Position numbers and translations under genes: made by a program | The notes under the pieces: model-generated | Databases searched by the model: none | Told to the model about the DNA's origin: nothing | Seen by the model: the letters and a program-made list of their open reading frames with translations, nothing else | NCBI RefSeq assembly: GCF_947489565.1 | Contig: NZ_CANLEA010000016.1 | Coordinates: 1-64,000 of the forward strand | DNA length: 64,000 nt | DNA from: an uncultured Kordia sp. | Lineage (GTDB): Bacteria > Bacteroidota > Bacteroidia > Flavobacteriales > Flavobacteriaceae | Direction: 5' to 3' | Shown here: one piece after another, positions 17,591-27,000 of the stretch | Layout of the letters: each line of letters starts with the position of its first letter | Numbering within the stretch: position 1 is the first letter of the stretch

Positions 17591-18211
17591 TTACTCAAAC
17601 AACATTTCAAAAACGAGATAGTGTTTGATACCAAATGCTTTTCCCCAGTTTTCAATATCTTTTCCGCTACTTTCTACCGCACACCAATACTTATTTCCGT
17701 TTTTTTCATACGGTAACATATAAGCGAGTAGGTAAAACTTTTCTCCATATTTAATTTCACTTCCTAAAGTTTTAGCTACATTTCGCAAACTATAGTCATC
17801 GGATGCTATGGCATTAAACTTTCGCATCATTGAAAACCTTGGAAACTTAAAATTCATTTTGAGTTTGTTATCAGTCGTGAGTTTTGAAATAATGGTAAGC
17901 TTGAAAACAGAATCATTTACTTTTTTAAGTTGATCAAATGGCGCTTCTTTACTATCTACAATAACACTTTCTCTTTTCAGCTTTCCATCCCAAATCTCTT
18001 TTACGGTGAATTTATATGTCTTACTTGCTAATTCTTTTCCTGTAAAATTTAGCTTTAAATATTCAATCCCTTCAAAATTTAAAATATCTCTAATTTCAGA
18101 GCTTTGAATAGTATCATCTGAAGTAAGTTGTATTAGACTTTTTGGTTGTGATTGGGAATACGATATAGCAGAAAACAAAGCATATAATGTCGTTAAAAAA
18201 AGTGATTTCAT
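17591..18211 (-). CDS. Secreted protein of unknown function
   Basis: A protein of 206 residues with an N-terminal signal peptide (cleavage likely after SAISYSQ). I recognise no domain. The mature part is mixed, with several Lys-rich stretches, and ends in a segment GKAFGIKHYLVFEMLFE. It stands alone on the minus strand, with a consensus promoter box 36 bp upstream, and converges on the VKOR gene. Probably periplasmic or surface-exposed. Confidence 0.6.
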   Translation of the reverse strand: MKSLFLTTLYALFSAISYSQSQPKSLIQLTSDDTIQSSEIRDILNFEGIEYLKLNFTGKELASKTYKFTVKEIWDGKLKRESVIVDSKEAPFDQLKKVNDSVFKLTIISKLTTDNKLKMNFKFPRFSMMRKFNAIASDDYSLRNVAKTLGSEIKYGEKFYLLAYMLPYEKNGNKYWCAVESSGKDIENWGKAFGIKHYLVFEMLFE

Positions 18212-18246
18212 CTCGTTGGTATTTTAGGAGTTCGTAGCTTTAACTC

Positions 18247-18254
18247 CAAACTTA
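18247..18254 (-). promoter_or_regulatory. Promoter -7 box for the 17591-18211 gene
   Basis: On the minus strand TAAGTTTG matches TAnnTTTG exactly, 36 bp upstream of the ATG. A good -33 box is not obvious. Confidence 0.5.
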
Positions 18255-18459
18255 CCCTTATTTTTCCAACGAGAATCTACCAATGAGTTGATTGTATTTC
18301 TCAATTCGTAAAGTAGCTTTTTGAGTGAGTGAAAACCTTGTAAACACTAGACTTTGAGAAGCCTAAAATTTTATCAAGATGTTTTGTCTACTTTATCAAG
18401 ATAAAATATTTTTTTGTCTTGATGTTTTTGAAGTGTTGTCTAGATAATTTGTTTGTGCC

Positions 18460-18990
18460 TTAAAATTCCAAGTTTGTTTGATCATTTATAGTAAAACCAA
18501 TTTCTTTAAATTTCATTCGAAGTGCATCAGTATTTGTCAATTCTTTTTTGGGAATAAAAAATAAATCGTCTGTAGATATTTTTAAAAAGAAATAATCTTT
18601 TGTTTCATCAATTTTTTTAATCTCTGAAGTCTTTATTTTCCCTTCTCCAATGGTGTTTTTGATGATAATTGAATCAGCAGATATTTCCATGTGTTCTGTT
18701 TGACCAAAACGTTTTGAATGTGTATTCCTCACATGTTTTTGATAATGCTTTTTATAACGCCAATTAAAGTATTTTGGATAGTATAATACTGTTATAAGGG
18801 TTACTAATCCTGCACTTATAGACATAGAACTTTCTTGCTTCATCAAAAAATAAAAAGAAATCACAGCAAACGTAATTGTCAACAATATCCACCCTTTTTT
18901 TCTCTTCTTTTTGATGATCTCTGATTTTGAAAAGATAAACAGATACAAAGCAACAAAGTCGTGTTCGTGTATTTTATAGGTAATGGTCAT
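18460..18990 (-). CDS. YcxB-like membrane protein
   Basis: A protein of 176 residues. Residues ~30-70 form two hydrophobic segments in a hairpin. The C-terminal half has the YcxB-like pattern: MEISADSIIIKNTIGEGKIKTSEI, then a hydrophobic strand and a FFLKIS..DLFFIPKK stretch. The biochemical role of YcxB proteins is not known to me. It follows the nuclease gene by 25 bp on the same strand and may be co-transcribed with it. Confidence 0.65.
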   Translation of the reverse strand: MTITYKIHEHDFVALYLFIFSKSEIIKKKRKKGWILLTITFAVISFYFLMKQESSMSISAGLVTLITVLYYPKYFNWRYKKHYQKHVRNTHSKRFGQTEHMEISADSIIIKNTIGEGKIKTSEIKKIDETKDYFFLKISTDDLFFIPKKELTNTDALRMKFKEIGFTINDQTNLEF

Positions 18991-19015
18991 TTTTAATTCA
19001 ATTACTCAATTGGGA

Positions 19016-19861
19016 TTAGTTTCTAAAACTCCACTGTTTATAAGTTGTCATTGCTTCTAACTTGTTTTCTTTAGCATCATCTAATGCAGGAAAGAAGTCA
19101 ATTCCTGTGCGTTTTTCTAGTTCGTCTACTGAGACTACAAATTCATATAAAGGTTTGTTTGAAGCTTCGTGCGGCACTAGAAATGCTATGATTTTTGTAT
19201 TTCCACCTGCATTATCTAACAAAATCTTATAAAAGTACTTTGGCACTGCCACATCTTCGCTTCCAATGGTTTTGAGATTGTTTTCTAAAATTCCACCTGT
19301 TACGACATACACACCATCATATTTTTTTGCCCAATAGCGAACTTTTTGTTCCAATCGGTTCCAAACACCTGCGTTAAATTGATGTTCTTGTGGTGAAATA
19401 TTACTGGTTAAAAAGGTTTCCGTAAAAGCCGCTTTGCTATATTTTCTATCGGCTGCAGGACACAAATGCCCACGATCATAGCCTGATTTCTTGTAGTTTC
19501 TCCAATGTGCAGATTCCGTTTTTACAGCATTGTCTTGCTCAAAATACGGACGTTTGAAGTCCGTGTATACAATTTGATTCTTTTTCAATTCGTATGCAAC
19601 CCATTCTGCCTGTTCAAAATCTTCATCATACGATAGCGAATATCCTTCATGATGTACTATTTGTCCTGTGGTTGAACTTGGTAGATAGTACTTATTTGTT
19701 AATGATTTTGGCTTACTATCTGTAGTCTGCTTTTTAGTACCGTGTACCTCAACATTTGGATTGTAAGAGGTTCCTTTTAGATCATCTCCATACTTTTCAT
19801 AAATGGTTACTGCAGCTCCAATTAGCAATACTAAAATAAGATATACTTTATTTCTTTTCAA
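19016..19861 (-). CDS. DNA/RNA non-specific endonuclease, NUC1 type
   Basis: A protein of 281 residues with an N-terminal hydrophobic segment (about 7-20) serving as signal or anchor. The catalytic DRGH motif of the beta-beta-alpha-Me nucleases is at 129-132 (general base His132), followed by SNISPQ at 153-158 and NAGVWNRLE at 163-171, which supply the Mg-coordinating Asn. The enzyme probably cuts extracellular DNA and RNA for nutrition. An unusual 8-bp microsatellite starts 20 bp upstream of the ATG and may change expression. The upstream permease gene is on the same strand. Confidence 0.88.
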   Translation of the reverse strand: MKRNKVYLILVLLIGAAVTIYEKYGDDLKGTSYNPNVEVHGTKKQTTDSKPKSLTNKYYLPSSTTGQIVHHEGYSLSYDEDFEQAEWVAYELKKNQIVYTDFKRPYFEQDNAVKTESAHWRNYKKSGYDRGHLCPAADRKYSKAAFTETFLTSNISPQEHQFNAGVWNRLEQKVRYWAKKYDGVYVVTGGILENNLKTIGSEDVAVPKYFYKILLDNAGGNTKIIAFLVPHEASNKPLYEFVVSVDELEKRTGIDFFPALDDAKENKLEAMTTYKQWSFRN

Positions 19862-19880
19862 TGGTTAGTTTTTTGTATTT

Positions 19881-19954
19881 TGTTTATGTGTTTATGTGTT
19901 TATGTGTTTATGTGTTTATGTGTTTATGTGTTTATGTGTTTATGTGTTTATGTG
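19881..19954. repeat. Microsatellite, TGTTTATG x 9.25
   Basis: A perfect 8-bp tandem repeat fills the gap between the permease stop and the nuclease start. It is the kind of tract that changes copy number by slipped-strand mispairing. It is not in coding sequence, so it could alter only leader length or promoter spacing. Confidence 0.95.
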
Positions 19955-19957
19955 AAA

Positions 19958-21067
19958 TTAATTCTTCACATCTAAAGCATCGCGCAAAGCATTTCCGACT
20001 AACATAAACGCCATTACTAAACTCATAATGGCAATTCCTGGAATGATCGCTAAGTATGGTTTTCCTAAGATGATATAACTGTAATGATCTTTAATCATTG
20101 CGCCCCAACTTGGCATTGGTGGTTGTGCTCCAATTCCTAAAAAGCTCAATCCGCTTTCTATTAAAATAGCTGCTGCAAAGTTGGCTGCCGATATTACAAT
20201 TACTGGCGCCATAATGTTTGGCAATATATGTTTTACAATGATTCTGAAGTCATGATATCCCAACGCACGTGCCGCCGTTACATATTGCATGCGTTTGACA
20301 CTGAGTACTTGTCCACGCACAATTCTAGCAACTTCTACCCACATCGTCAATCCTACGGCTACAAATACTTGCCAAAAGCCTTTTCCTAGCGTAAGCGTGA
20401 TTGCGATTACTAAAAGTAAGGTAGGAATGGACCATGTTACATTGATAATCCACATGATAATGGCATCTGTTCTTCCTTCAAAATATCCTGCCAATGCGCC
20501 TAGCGTAATTCCTATAAGTAACGAAATAAATACCGCTACAAATCCTATGGTAAATGAAATTCGCATCCCAACCAACATTCTACTCAATACATCTCTACCA
20601 TATTTATCGGTTCCTAAACGAAAGGTTTTTTGTTGTATAAATTGCGCAGGCACTTCGCTTGCTTGTGTTATTGTTGGAAACGAGTTTAAGGGAATTTCTT
20701 TTTCAATTCCCGTAATGGCTTCATCTGTATATTCTGTAATGAACAGTTTGTTGTTCGCTGTTCTATAATTCGTAATTGGAATTTCGGTTGCGGCATTTTC
20801 TTTCCCAAAGAAAAGGGTATTGATAAAACTTTCTTCTTTTTTTTCTGCGGAAGGAATCGTCAGCATTTGCACAGAAAATCCTGGCTTTTTTGAATGAATC
20901 GACAAATGCATTTGGTTTGCATTCTTCGTATCATCTGGTGTAAAGACATAAGCAAACACCACAATAAAAGCACAGAGTACAATAAAGCTAAAACTCAAAA
21001 CGCCCCAAAAATTCTTTTTGAATTTCTGGAGCGCTAATTTTGTTAGTGAATTTGAGTTTTGACTCAT
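19958..21067 (-). CDS. ABC transporter permease, DppC/OppC type
   Basis: A protein of 369 residues. A single N-terminal membrane segment (about 21-42) is followed by a long periplasmic stretch (about 43-150), then the family motif GTDKYGRDVLSR at 152-163 and five further membrane segments. The EAA loop that docks the ATPase is around 265-284 (AARALGY...KHILPN). It would form half of a peptide or nickel import channel, but no partner permease, ATPase or binding protein is encoded nearby, so the rest must lie elsewhere. The gene starts 14 bp after the protease gene on the same strand. Confidence 0.88.
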   Translation of the reverse strand: MSQNSNSLTKLALQKFKKNFWGVLSFSFIVLCAFIVVFAYVFTPDDTKNANQMHLSIHSKKPGFSVQMLTIPSAEKKEESFINTLFFGKENAATEIPITNYRTANNKLFITEYTDEAITGIEKEIPLNSFPTITQASEVPAQFIQQKTFRLGTDKYGRDVLSRMLVGMRISFTIGFVAVFISLLIGITLGALAGYFEGRTDAIIMWIINVTWSIPTLLLVIAITLTLGKGFWQVFVAVGLTMWVEVARIVRGQVLSVKRMQYVTAARALGYHDFRIIVKHILPNIMAPVIVISAANFAAAILIESGLSFLGIGAQPPMPSWGAMIKDHYSYIILGKPYLAIIPGIAIMSLVMAFMLVGNALRDALDVKN

Positions 21068-21081
21068 TTATTTCTTTTATG

Positions 21082-23250
21082 TTAGCCTTTTACAACGGCT
21101 CTTTTCTTCTTTTTTATGTTGTTGATTTGAATGTCACCTAATACATTGATGGCTTCTTCTACATATACATCTTTCGCTAAATCTTCATGCCAAGCTTGTC
21201 TTTTTCCTTGTAAAGTAGAATCTTTTTTCATTAATAATTCTTCATAAGGCAATGACGTAAATACTAAACTTGTGTCATAATCAGAGATTGCTTTGAAACG
21301 TTTTGCATATTCTTCATCAGCATCTGCTTCTTTTTTGTATTCAACATAGTTTAGCGGATATTCATTATCATCACGACGTTTCTTAATCCACTTTGCATTT
21401 TCTTCAATCAACTTCAATTGCGCATTGTTTGCCATACGCTCTTTACTTTTGCTGATTGTTTTTTCATAGTCAATATATCCATCCCAAAGATCGTAAGAAG
21501 CTGGATCAATTTGATCCCAAGGTAATGGATTTTCTTGATCTTTTTCTCCTACATCAATAAAACTATATTTATCAACCACAACTACATCACTTTTTACACC
21601 TTCCAATTGTGTCGATCCACCATTGATTCTGTAAAACTTTTGTGTTGTTAGTTTTAATGCACCTATATTTCTGTCGCCACCGTGAACAAATCTGTTTAAG
21701 TCTACAATATTTTGAACTGTTCCTTTTCCGTACGTTTGCTTACTTCCAATTACAATAGCTCTTTTATAATCTTGTAAAGCCGCTGCTAAAATTTCTGAAG
21801 CAGATGCCGAAAGTTCATTTACTAAGATTACCAAAGGTCCATCCCATTGAATACGACTGTCTTCATCTTTTAGCACTTCTCTTCCATCTACCGAACTTTT
21901 TACCTGAACAATTGGTCCGTCTTTGATAAAGAATCCTGCCATATCTACTACAGTTTTTAAAGATCCACCACCATTATTTCTAAGATCTAATACCAAGCCT
22001 TCCATGCCTTGATCTTTTAAACGCTCAATTTCTTTTTTCACGTCACTTGCAGCATTACGCTTGTTATAATCTTCAAAATTTACATAGAACTTAGGCAAGT
22101 TGATAATTCCGAACGTACGTTGTCCTTTTTTAACAACAGCCGATTTTGCATAGGTTTCTTCAATCTCTACTAAATCTCTTTTGATCGTAATGATATCAAT
22201 AGAACCATCTACTTTTTTCATTGTCAAGGTTACTTTTGTCCCTTTTGGTCCTTTGATCAATTTTACAGCATCATCCAAACGCATTCCTACAATGTCAACT
22301 GGCTCTTCTCCTTCTTGTGCTACTTTTAAAATAACATCTCCTGCTTCTATTTTTTTGCTTCTCCAAGCTGGTCCACCTGAAATTACTTCAAATATTTTAG
22401 CACCTTCAGTACGTTTTTGTAAACGTGCTCCAATTCCTTCTAAGGTTCCAGACATGTTCATATCAAAACGATCTTTGTCTTGTGGTGCTAAGTAAGAAGT
22501 GTGCGGGTCAAATTCTTCTACAATTGCATTGACATAGATACTGAACCAATCTTTACGTTCTAAATCGTCCATTAAGTCAAAAAACTCAACATATGTTTTC
22601 GATGTAGATTCGCGCGCTTCTTTTTCTAACTCAACATCTCCTTTGATTGCATAAGCAGCATCGTCTTTCTTTTTATTCTTCTCAACTTCAAGTTTGATAT
22701 CATAGTTTGCGAGCGTAGAAAATTTTAATTCTTTTCTCCAACGTTCTTTCAATGTAGAAATATCTTTGGCAAACGTTAGTTTTTCATAATCTCTATCGAT
22801 GGTTTCATTCTTGGTGAAATCAAATGGATTTTTTAATAATTCTTCTTGAAACTTTTTTGATTCATTCATTCGCTTCATCAAACGTTCGTATACCAAACTA
22901 AAGAATTCTACACCTGGCTCTCTGATTTCGTCATCAATTTTGTTTTTATACGCACTAAACTCTTCAAGGTCTGATGCTAAGAAATAACGCTTCATCGGAT
23001 CAATTGCATCGATAAAGTCGTTGTATACATTCTCAGAAAAGTCATCATTAATATCTTGAGGATCAAAGTGCCATCTACTTAACACATAGGAAATTAAATC
23101 TACCAATGTTTTATCTTGTCCTGGATCGTCAAAAGATTTTTTTGCAAAACCACAAGACACCATTGCAAAGACCAATAGTGCTACTAAATATATTCTGTTC
23201 CTTCTCATAAAAGCTCTAATTTTCACAGATTTAAATTTTTTCATTTTCAT
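21082..23250 (-). CDS. prc: C-terminal processing periplasmic protease, S41A (Prc/Tsp family)
   Basis: A protein of 722 residues with an N-terminal signal sequence containing VSCGF, which may be a weak lipobox at Cys33. An N-terminal helical domain (about 45-245) precedes a PDZ domain (about 265-355) and the S41 catalytic domain. Its NELSASASEI motif supplies Ser483, with Asp494 and Lys509 (TYGKGTVQ) in positions matching the E. coli Prc Ser/Asp/Lys set. A C-terminal DUF3340-like extension is present, as in Prc. It degrades or trims periplasmic proteins from the C-terminus. Alternative start codons exist 6 bp downstream. Confidence 0.92.
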   Translation of the reverse strand: MKMKKFKSVKIRAFMRRNRIYLVALLVFAMVSCGFAKKSFDDPGQDKTLVDLISYVLSRWHFDPQDINDDFSENVYNDFIDAIDPMKRYFLASDLEEFSAYKNKIDDEIREPGVEFFSLVYERLMKRMNESKKFQEELLKNPFDFTKNETIDRDYEKLTFAKDISTLKERWRKELKFSTLANYDIKLEVEKNKKKDDAAYAIKGDVELEKEARESTSKTYVEFFDLMDDLERKDWFSIYVNAIVEEFDPHTSYLAPQDKDRFDMNMSGTLEGIGARLQKRTEGAKIFEVISGGPAWRSKKIEAGDVILKVAQEGEEPVDIVGMRLDDAVKLIKGPKGTKVTLTMKKVDGSIDIITIKRDLVEIEETYAKSAVVKKGQRTFGIINLPKFYVNFEDYNKRNAASDVKKEIERLKDQGMEGLVLDLRNNGGGSLKTVVDMAGFFIKDGPIVQVKSSVDGREVLKDEDSRIQWDGPLVILVNELSASASEILAAALQDYKRAIVIGSKQTYGKGTVQNIVDLNRFVHGGDRNIGALKLTTQKFYRINGGSTQLEGVKSDVVVVDKYSFIDVGEKDQENPLPWDQIDPASYDLWDGYIDYEKTISKSKERMANNAQLKLIEENAKWIKKRRDDNEYPLNYVEYKKEADADEEYAKRFKAISDYDTSLVFTSLPYEELLMKKDSTLQGKRQAWHEDLAKDVYVEEAINVLGDIQINNIKKKKRAVVKG

Positions 23251-23444
23251 AATTCAGTATAAAATTGGGGTTCAATTTCTTCATAAAAGAAGTCCTTATA
23301 CTGATAACATTAATTTTCTACTAAAATAAAGAAAAAATTATGCCGTTTTTTAACAATGTTACTAATTTTTTGTTAAAGACAAAACCATATGCAATTAAAC
23401 GGTAAATTGTGTACTTTAGCAACTTAAAATGAAGTACTTTTTTT

Positions 23445-24224
23445 ATGGATGAAAAACCTTTGATTTTAGTAACCAACGATGATGGTATTACAGCGCCTGG
23501 ATTGCGCGCATTGATTGACGTCATGAACGAATTGGGAGATGTTATTGTTGTTGCTCCAGACAGTCCACAAAGTGGAATGGGACATGCAATTACTGTAAAT
23601 TCTACAATTTATTGCAATGCCATTACTATTGATGATGGTCCGCAAATTGAATATTCAAGCTCGGGAACACCTGTAGATTGTGTAAAACTTGCCGTGAATG
23701 AAATTTTGAATAAGAAGCCAGATATCTGTGTTTCTGGAATTAATCACGGATCAAATGCTTCTATTAATGTAATTTATTCAGGTACCATGAGTGCTGCGGT
23801 GGAAGCTGGTGTGGAAGGAATTCCTGCCATTGGCTTTTCTTTGTTAGATTATGATTGGGAAGCTAATTTTGACGCGACTAAAGAGTATGTAAAGAAGATT
23901 ACACAAAAAGTATTGAACAACGGATTGCCAGAAGGTGTTGTACTTAATGTGAATTTCCCGAAGTTGAAAGCTAAAGAAATTAAAGGAATTCGTATTTGCA
24001 GACAAGCCAAAGCACGTTGGAAAGAAGATTTTGACAAACGTACCAATCCGCATGGAAAGCAATATTATTGGCTTTCAGGCAGTTTTATCAATCAAGATAA
24101 AGGAGAAGATACAGACGAATGGGCTTTAGCAAATGGCTATGTTTCTATAGTTCCTGTTCAGTTTGATTTAACGGCACATCACGCGATACAAAAACTTAAT
24201 AGCTTAGAATTCAATGAAAAATAA
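23445..24224 (+). CDS. surE: 5'/3'-nucleotidase SurE
   Basis: A protein of 259 residues with the metal-binding motif LVTNDDG near the N-terminus, followed by VVAPDSPQSGMG and the SGINHGSN motif. SurE removes phosphate from nucleoside monophosphates and is linked to stationary-phase survival. It is the first gene of a likely surE-membrane protein-lpxB unit; its stop overlaps the next start by 11 bp. A TACTTTAG box at 23412 may be its promoter. Confidence 0.95.
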   Translation: MDEKPLILVTNDDGITAPGLRALIDVMNELGDVIVVAPDSPQSGMGHAITVNSTIYCNAITIDDGPQIEYSSSGTPVDCVKLAVNEILNKKPDICVSGINHGSNASINVIYSGTMSAAVEAGVEGIPAIGFSLLDYDWEANFDATKEYVKKITQKVLNNGLPEGVVLNVNFPKLKAKEIKGIRICRQAKARWKEDFDKRTNPHGKQYYWLSGSFINQDKGEDTDEWALANGYVSIVPVQFDLTAHHAIQKLNSLEFNEK

Positions 24225-24513
24225 TAATAAAAAGGTTATTGTAGGTGCCCTTGTTGGACTTTGCACTACGATCGTAGGGACATTTTTATATTTGATATTT
24301 GTTTCATATCAACGAAATGCTTCTTTGGGCGCCGTTTGGGATTTTGCTATGAATGGAAGTGAGATTAGTTCTGTAGTTGTTTTTGGAACTGCGTTGAATT
24401 TTGCTGCCTTTTTTGGTTTCTTACGATACAATAAAGAATCACACGCAAAAGGTGTATTGATTATTACTATTGTCACTGGAATTGCAGTATTGATCCATAA
24501 ATTACTCGCATAA
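24214..24513 (+). CDS. Small integral membrane protein between surE and lpxB
   Basis: A protein of 99 residues with three predicted membrane segments (about 8-29, 50-70 and 79-98). I know no function for it. It overlaps surE by 11 bp and precedes lpxB by 8 bp, so it is almost certainly co-translated with both. Its position suggests an envelope-related role, but nothing in the sequence names one. Confidence 0.7.
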   Translation: MKNNNKKVIVGALVGLCTTIVGTFLYLIFVSYQRNASLGAVWDFAMNGSEISSVVVFGTALNFAAFFGFLRYNKESHAKGVLIITIVTGIAVLIHKLLA

Positions 24514-24521
24514 ACACACCC

Positions 24522-25634
24522 ATGAAGTACTATATTGTTGCAGGAGAAGCGTCTGGAGATTTACATGGTTCTAATTTAATGAAAGCTATTGTAAAGGAAG
24601 ATCCTACCGCCGATATTCGGTTTTGGGGCGGCGATTTGATGCAAGAAGTTGGCGGTACTTTGGTGATGCATTATAAAGAACGTGCCTTTATGGGATTCAT
24701 TGAAATTATTATGAATCTGCGTAAAATTTTGGGTATGATTTCTTTTTGCAAGAAAGATATTGCGGAGTTTCAACCTGATGTGGTCATTTTTATTGATAAT
24801 TCAGGATTTAATCTTCGTGTGGCAAAATGGGCAAAAGCAGCAGGTTTTAGAACCAATTATTATATTTCTCCTCAAGTTTGGGCAAGTAGAGCTAGTAGAG
24901 TTCAAAAGATTAAGCGCGATGTTGATGCCATGTACGTGATTCTTCCTTTTGAGAAAGATTTTTATAAAAAGTATGACTACGATGTGCATTTTGTTGGTCA
25001 TCCGTTGCTAGACGCGATTGCCGATAGAAAACCTGTAGATGATACACAATTTAAAAAAGCACACGGACTTGACGAAAGACCTATTATTGCTTTGTTGCCA
25101 GGAAGTAGAAAGCAAGAAATCACCAAAATGCTTTCCGTGATGCTCTCGGTTGTGAATGATTTTCCAGCATATCAATTTGTGATTGCAGGCGCGCCGAGTC
25201 AGGAAAAATCATTTTACGATCAATTTATCAGTGATAAAAATGTTCAGTTTATCAGTAACAAAACCTATGATATATTGAGTGTTGCTACAGCTGCATTGGT
25301 GACTTCTGGAACGGCTACTTTAGAAACTGCTTTGTACAAAATACCGCAAGTGGTTTGTTATAAAGCCAATAATATTTCGTATCAAATCGCAAAACGTATT
25401 ATCACCTTAGAGTATATTTCGTTGGTCAATTTAATTATGGATCGAGAAGTTGTGAAAGAATTGATACAGCATGACTTCACTACGAAAAATCTTAAAAAAG
25501 AATTGACGCGTATTTTAGACGATAACGAACGCACACAATTGTTTGAAGATTATTACGATTTAGAACAAAAATTAGGCGGAAAAGGCGCTAGTAGAAATGC
25601 TGCAAAATTGATTTGTGGCGCTATTGAGAAGTAG
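24522..25634 (+). CDS. lpxB: Lipid A disaccharide synthase
   Basis: A GT19 glycosyltransferase of 370 residues that joins UDP-2,3-diacylglucosamine and lipid X to form the lipid A disaccharide on the cytoplasmic face of the inner membrane. Motifs are GEASGDLHG near the N-terminus, SPQVWASR in the middle, LPGSRKQEI and the donor-binding TSGTATLETAL. Length is normal. Last gene of the surE unit. Confidence 0.95.
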   Translation: MKYYIVAGEASGDLHGSNLMKAIVKEDPTADIRFWGGDLMQEVGGTLVMHYKERAFMGFIEIIMNLRKILGMISFCKKDIAEFQPDVVIFIDNSGFNLRVAKWAKAAGFRTNYYISPQVWASRASRVQKIKRDVDAMYVILPFEKDFYKKYDYDVHFVGHPLLDAIADRKPVDDTQFKKAHGLDERPIIALLPGSRKQEITKMLSVMLSVVNDFPAYQFVIAGAPSQEKSFYDQFISDKNVQFISNKTYDILSVATAALVTSGTATLETALYKIPQVVCYKANNISYQIAKRIITLEYISLVNLIMDREVVKELIQHDFTTKNLKKELTRILDDNERTQLFEDYYDLEQKLGGKGASRNAAKLICGAIEK

Positions 25635-25658
25635 TATTTAAATTTTACCTAAAACTAA

Positions 25659-25680
25659 TTTGAATCCCAATAGATTCAAA
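25659..25680. terminator. Weak hairpin after lpxB
   Basis: TTTGAATC and GATTCAAA form an 8-bp stem with a 6-nt loop, 25 bp after the lpxB stop. No T-run follows on either strand, so its role as a terminator is uncertain. Confidence 0.4.
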
Positions 25681-25735
25681 CCATGAATTAGCAAAGCCAT
25701 AATAGTAATGCGTGAAATCGTTCTTTGCTATTGAT

Positions 25736-26134
25736 TTAGTAAAAGTTAATATTTACTCGAGACTCGAAAATCATCCACAAAGTTCCTACGATACTAATTA
25801 AAATTCCCAAAACACCCGTAACTATCATCAGCTTCCCTATTAATACTAGTATTCGGTTTATTTCATTTGATTTGCCTTTATTTTCATTAAATGCTGTTCT
25901 GGAATTACTTTTACCCAAAGATGTAAATCCATATTTAATTGCCTTGAAAAGTTCACTAAAAAAATCTCCATATTCAATTTCTTTTTCTGCTTGGTAGTCG
26001 TCTCGAATAAATGAAAACGAACTTTTGAAGTATTCAATTAATTGTCTATGTCTAATTAATAAAATTCCGGTCAATATGGTTATCCCAAAACCTATGATTG
26101 CTATAAAAAGTTTGATAATCGCTAATATTCCCAT
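25736..26134 (-). CDS. Small membrane protein of unknown function
   Basis: A protein of 132 residues with hydrophobic segments at about 5-27 and 97-120 and a charged central domain between them. I recognise no family. A consensus -7 box and an 18-bp palindrome lie upstream. It converges on lpxB. Confidence 0.55.
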   Translation of the reverse strand: MGILAIIKLFIAIIGFGITILTGILLIRHRQLIEYFKSSFSFIRDDYQAEKEIEYGDFFSELFKAIKYGFTSLGKSNSRTAFNENKGKSNEINRILVLIGKLMIVTGVLGILISIVGTLWMIFESRVNINFY

Positions 26135-26160
26135 TCAGTTTTATTTTTTGTTAATGTATA

Positions 26161-26199
26161 TAACAGAAAATTCTGTTATTTCCACTTTCGCCAAACCTA
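26161..26199 (-). promoter_or_regulatory. Promoter box plus 18-bp palindrome upstream of the small membrane protein gene
   Basis: On the minus strand TAGGTTTG (26192-26199) matches TAnnTTTG. Directly downstream, at 26161-26178, TAACAGAA-AA-TTCTGTTA forms perfect 8-bp arms and overlaps the expected start of transcription, a usual place for a repressor site. Confidence 0.4.
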
Positions 26200-26400
26200 T
26201 GTTATTCATATAAGTTTCGTAAAAAATTAAAGCTAAGGCTATTTTATTTAATGTCAAAAAGTAATGTAAGTTTTTACATCAAATTAGAGTTTCATTGCGT
26301 TTACAACTTATCGAATTTATACGGATGCCTTTTATTTTTTTAAATCCCTTTCATATTCTAAATACTTAGATTTTGTTATTTTAGCAAAAAAGCTCCTTAT

Positions 26401-26952
26401 ATGATTCGTAAACTACTGTTACTTTCCCTTGCTATTTTTGTAGTTTCTTGTGGTTCTTCTAAAAAAGCATCTTCCTCAAGAACAAAATCGACCAGAGTCG
26501 TAAATAAAACTACCAAAACACGAAATACTTCTAAGACTACCCAAAAAACTTCTGGCACGAAAGCTTCTACCAAAGCAACTGCTATTGTAAAAACAGCCAT
26601 GAAGTACAAAGGAACACGGTATAAGTTTGGTGGAACAACACGCAAAGGAATGGATTGTTCTGGATTGACATATATTGCTTTTGGAGCACATGAAGTAAAG
26701 TTACCAAGAGTTTCCTACCAACAAGCTACCAAAGGAAAACGCATTAAATTAAGTACAGTAAAAAAAGGAGATTTACTGTTTTTCCAGACGAATAAGAATC
26801 GAAAACGCATCAATCATGTTGGTTTAGTCGTTTCTCACAAAAGTGGCGTTATTAAGTTTATACATTCTACCAGTTCTAAAGGCGTATTGATTTCTTCCTT
26901 GGATGAACGTTATTGGAAAAATGCGTTTACTGAGGCGAGAAGGGTTCTTTAG
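26401..26952 (+). CDS. NlpC/P60-family peptidoglycan hydrolase lipoprotein
   Basis: A protein of 183 residues with a lipobox VVSC (lipidated Cys17), a Ser/Thr/Lys-rich linker to about residue 60 and a C40 endopeptidase domain. The catalytic Cys is Cys86 in MDCSGL, with His139 in INHVGLV and His155 in FIHS. These enzymes cleave peptide stems of peptidoglycan in the periplasm. The domain is of normal size. It is followed by a repeat-filled gap. Confidence 0.9.
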   Translation: MIRKLLLLSLAIFVVSCGSSKKASSSRTKSTRVVNKTTKTRNTSKTTQKTSGTKASTKATAIVKTAMKYKGTRYKFGGTTRKGMDCSGLTYIAFGAHEVKLPRVSYQQATKGKRIKLSTVKKGDLLFFQTNKNRKRINHVGLVVSHKSGVIKFIHSTSSKGVLISSLDERYWKNAFTEARRVL

Positions 26953-27000
26953 GTTTTGGGTGTTTGGTGTTTGGTCTTTGGTGTTTGGTGTTTGGTGTTA
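26952..27000. repeat. 7-bp microsatellite, GGTGTTT-type
   Basis: Imperfect tandem copies of TTGGTGT directly follow the stop of the NlpC/P60 gene. A similar tract lies at 29719-29757, upstream of the neighbouring T9SS gene. Confidence 0.85.

Noticed and set aside
19958-21067. Complete peptide ABC importer operon
   Set aside because: Only one permease is present; no ATPase, second permease or binding protein is encoded within the window.
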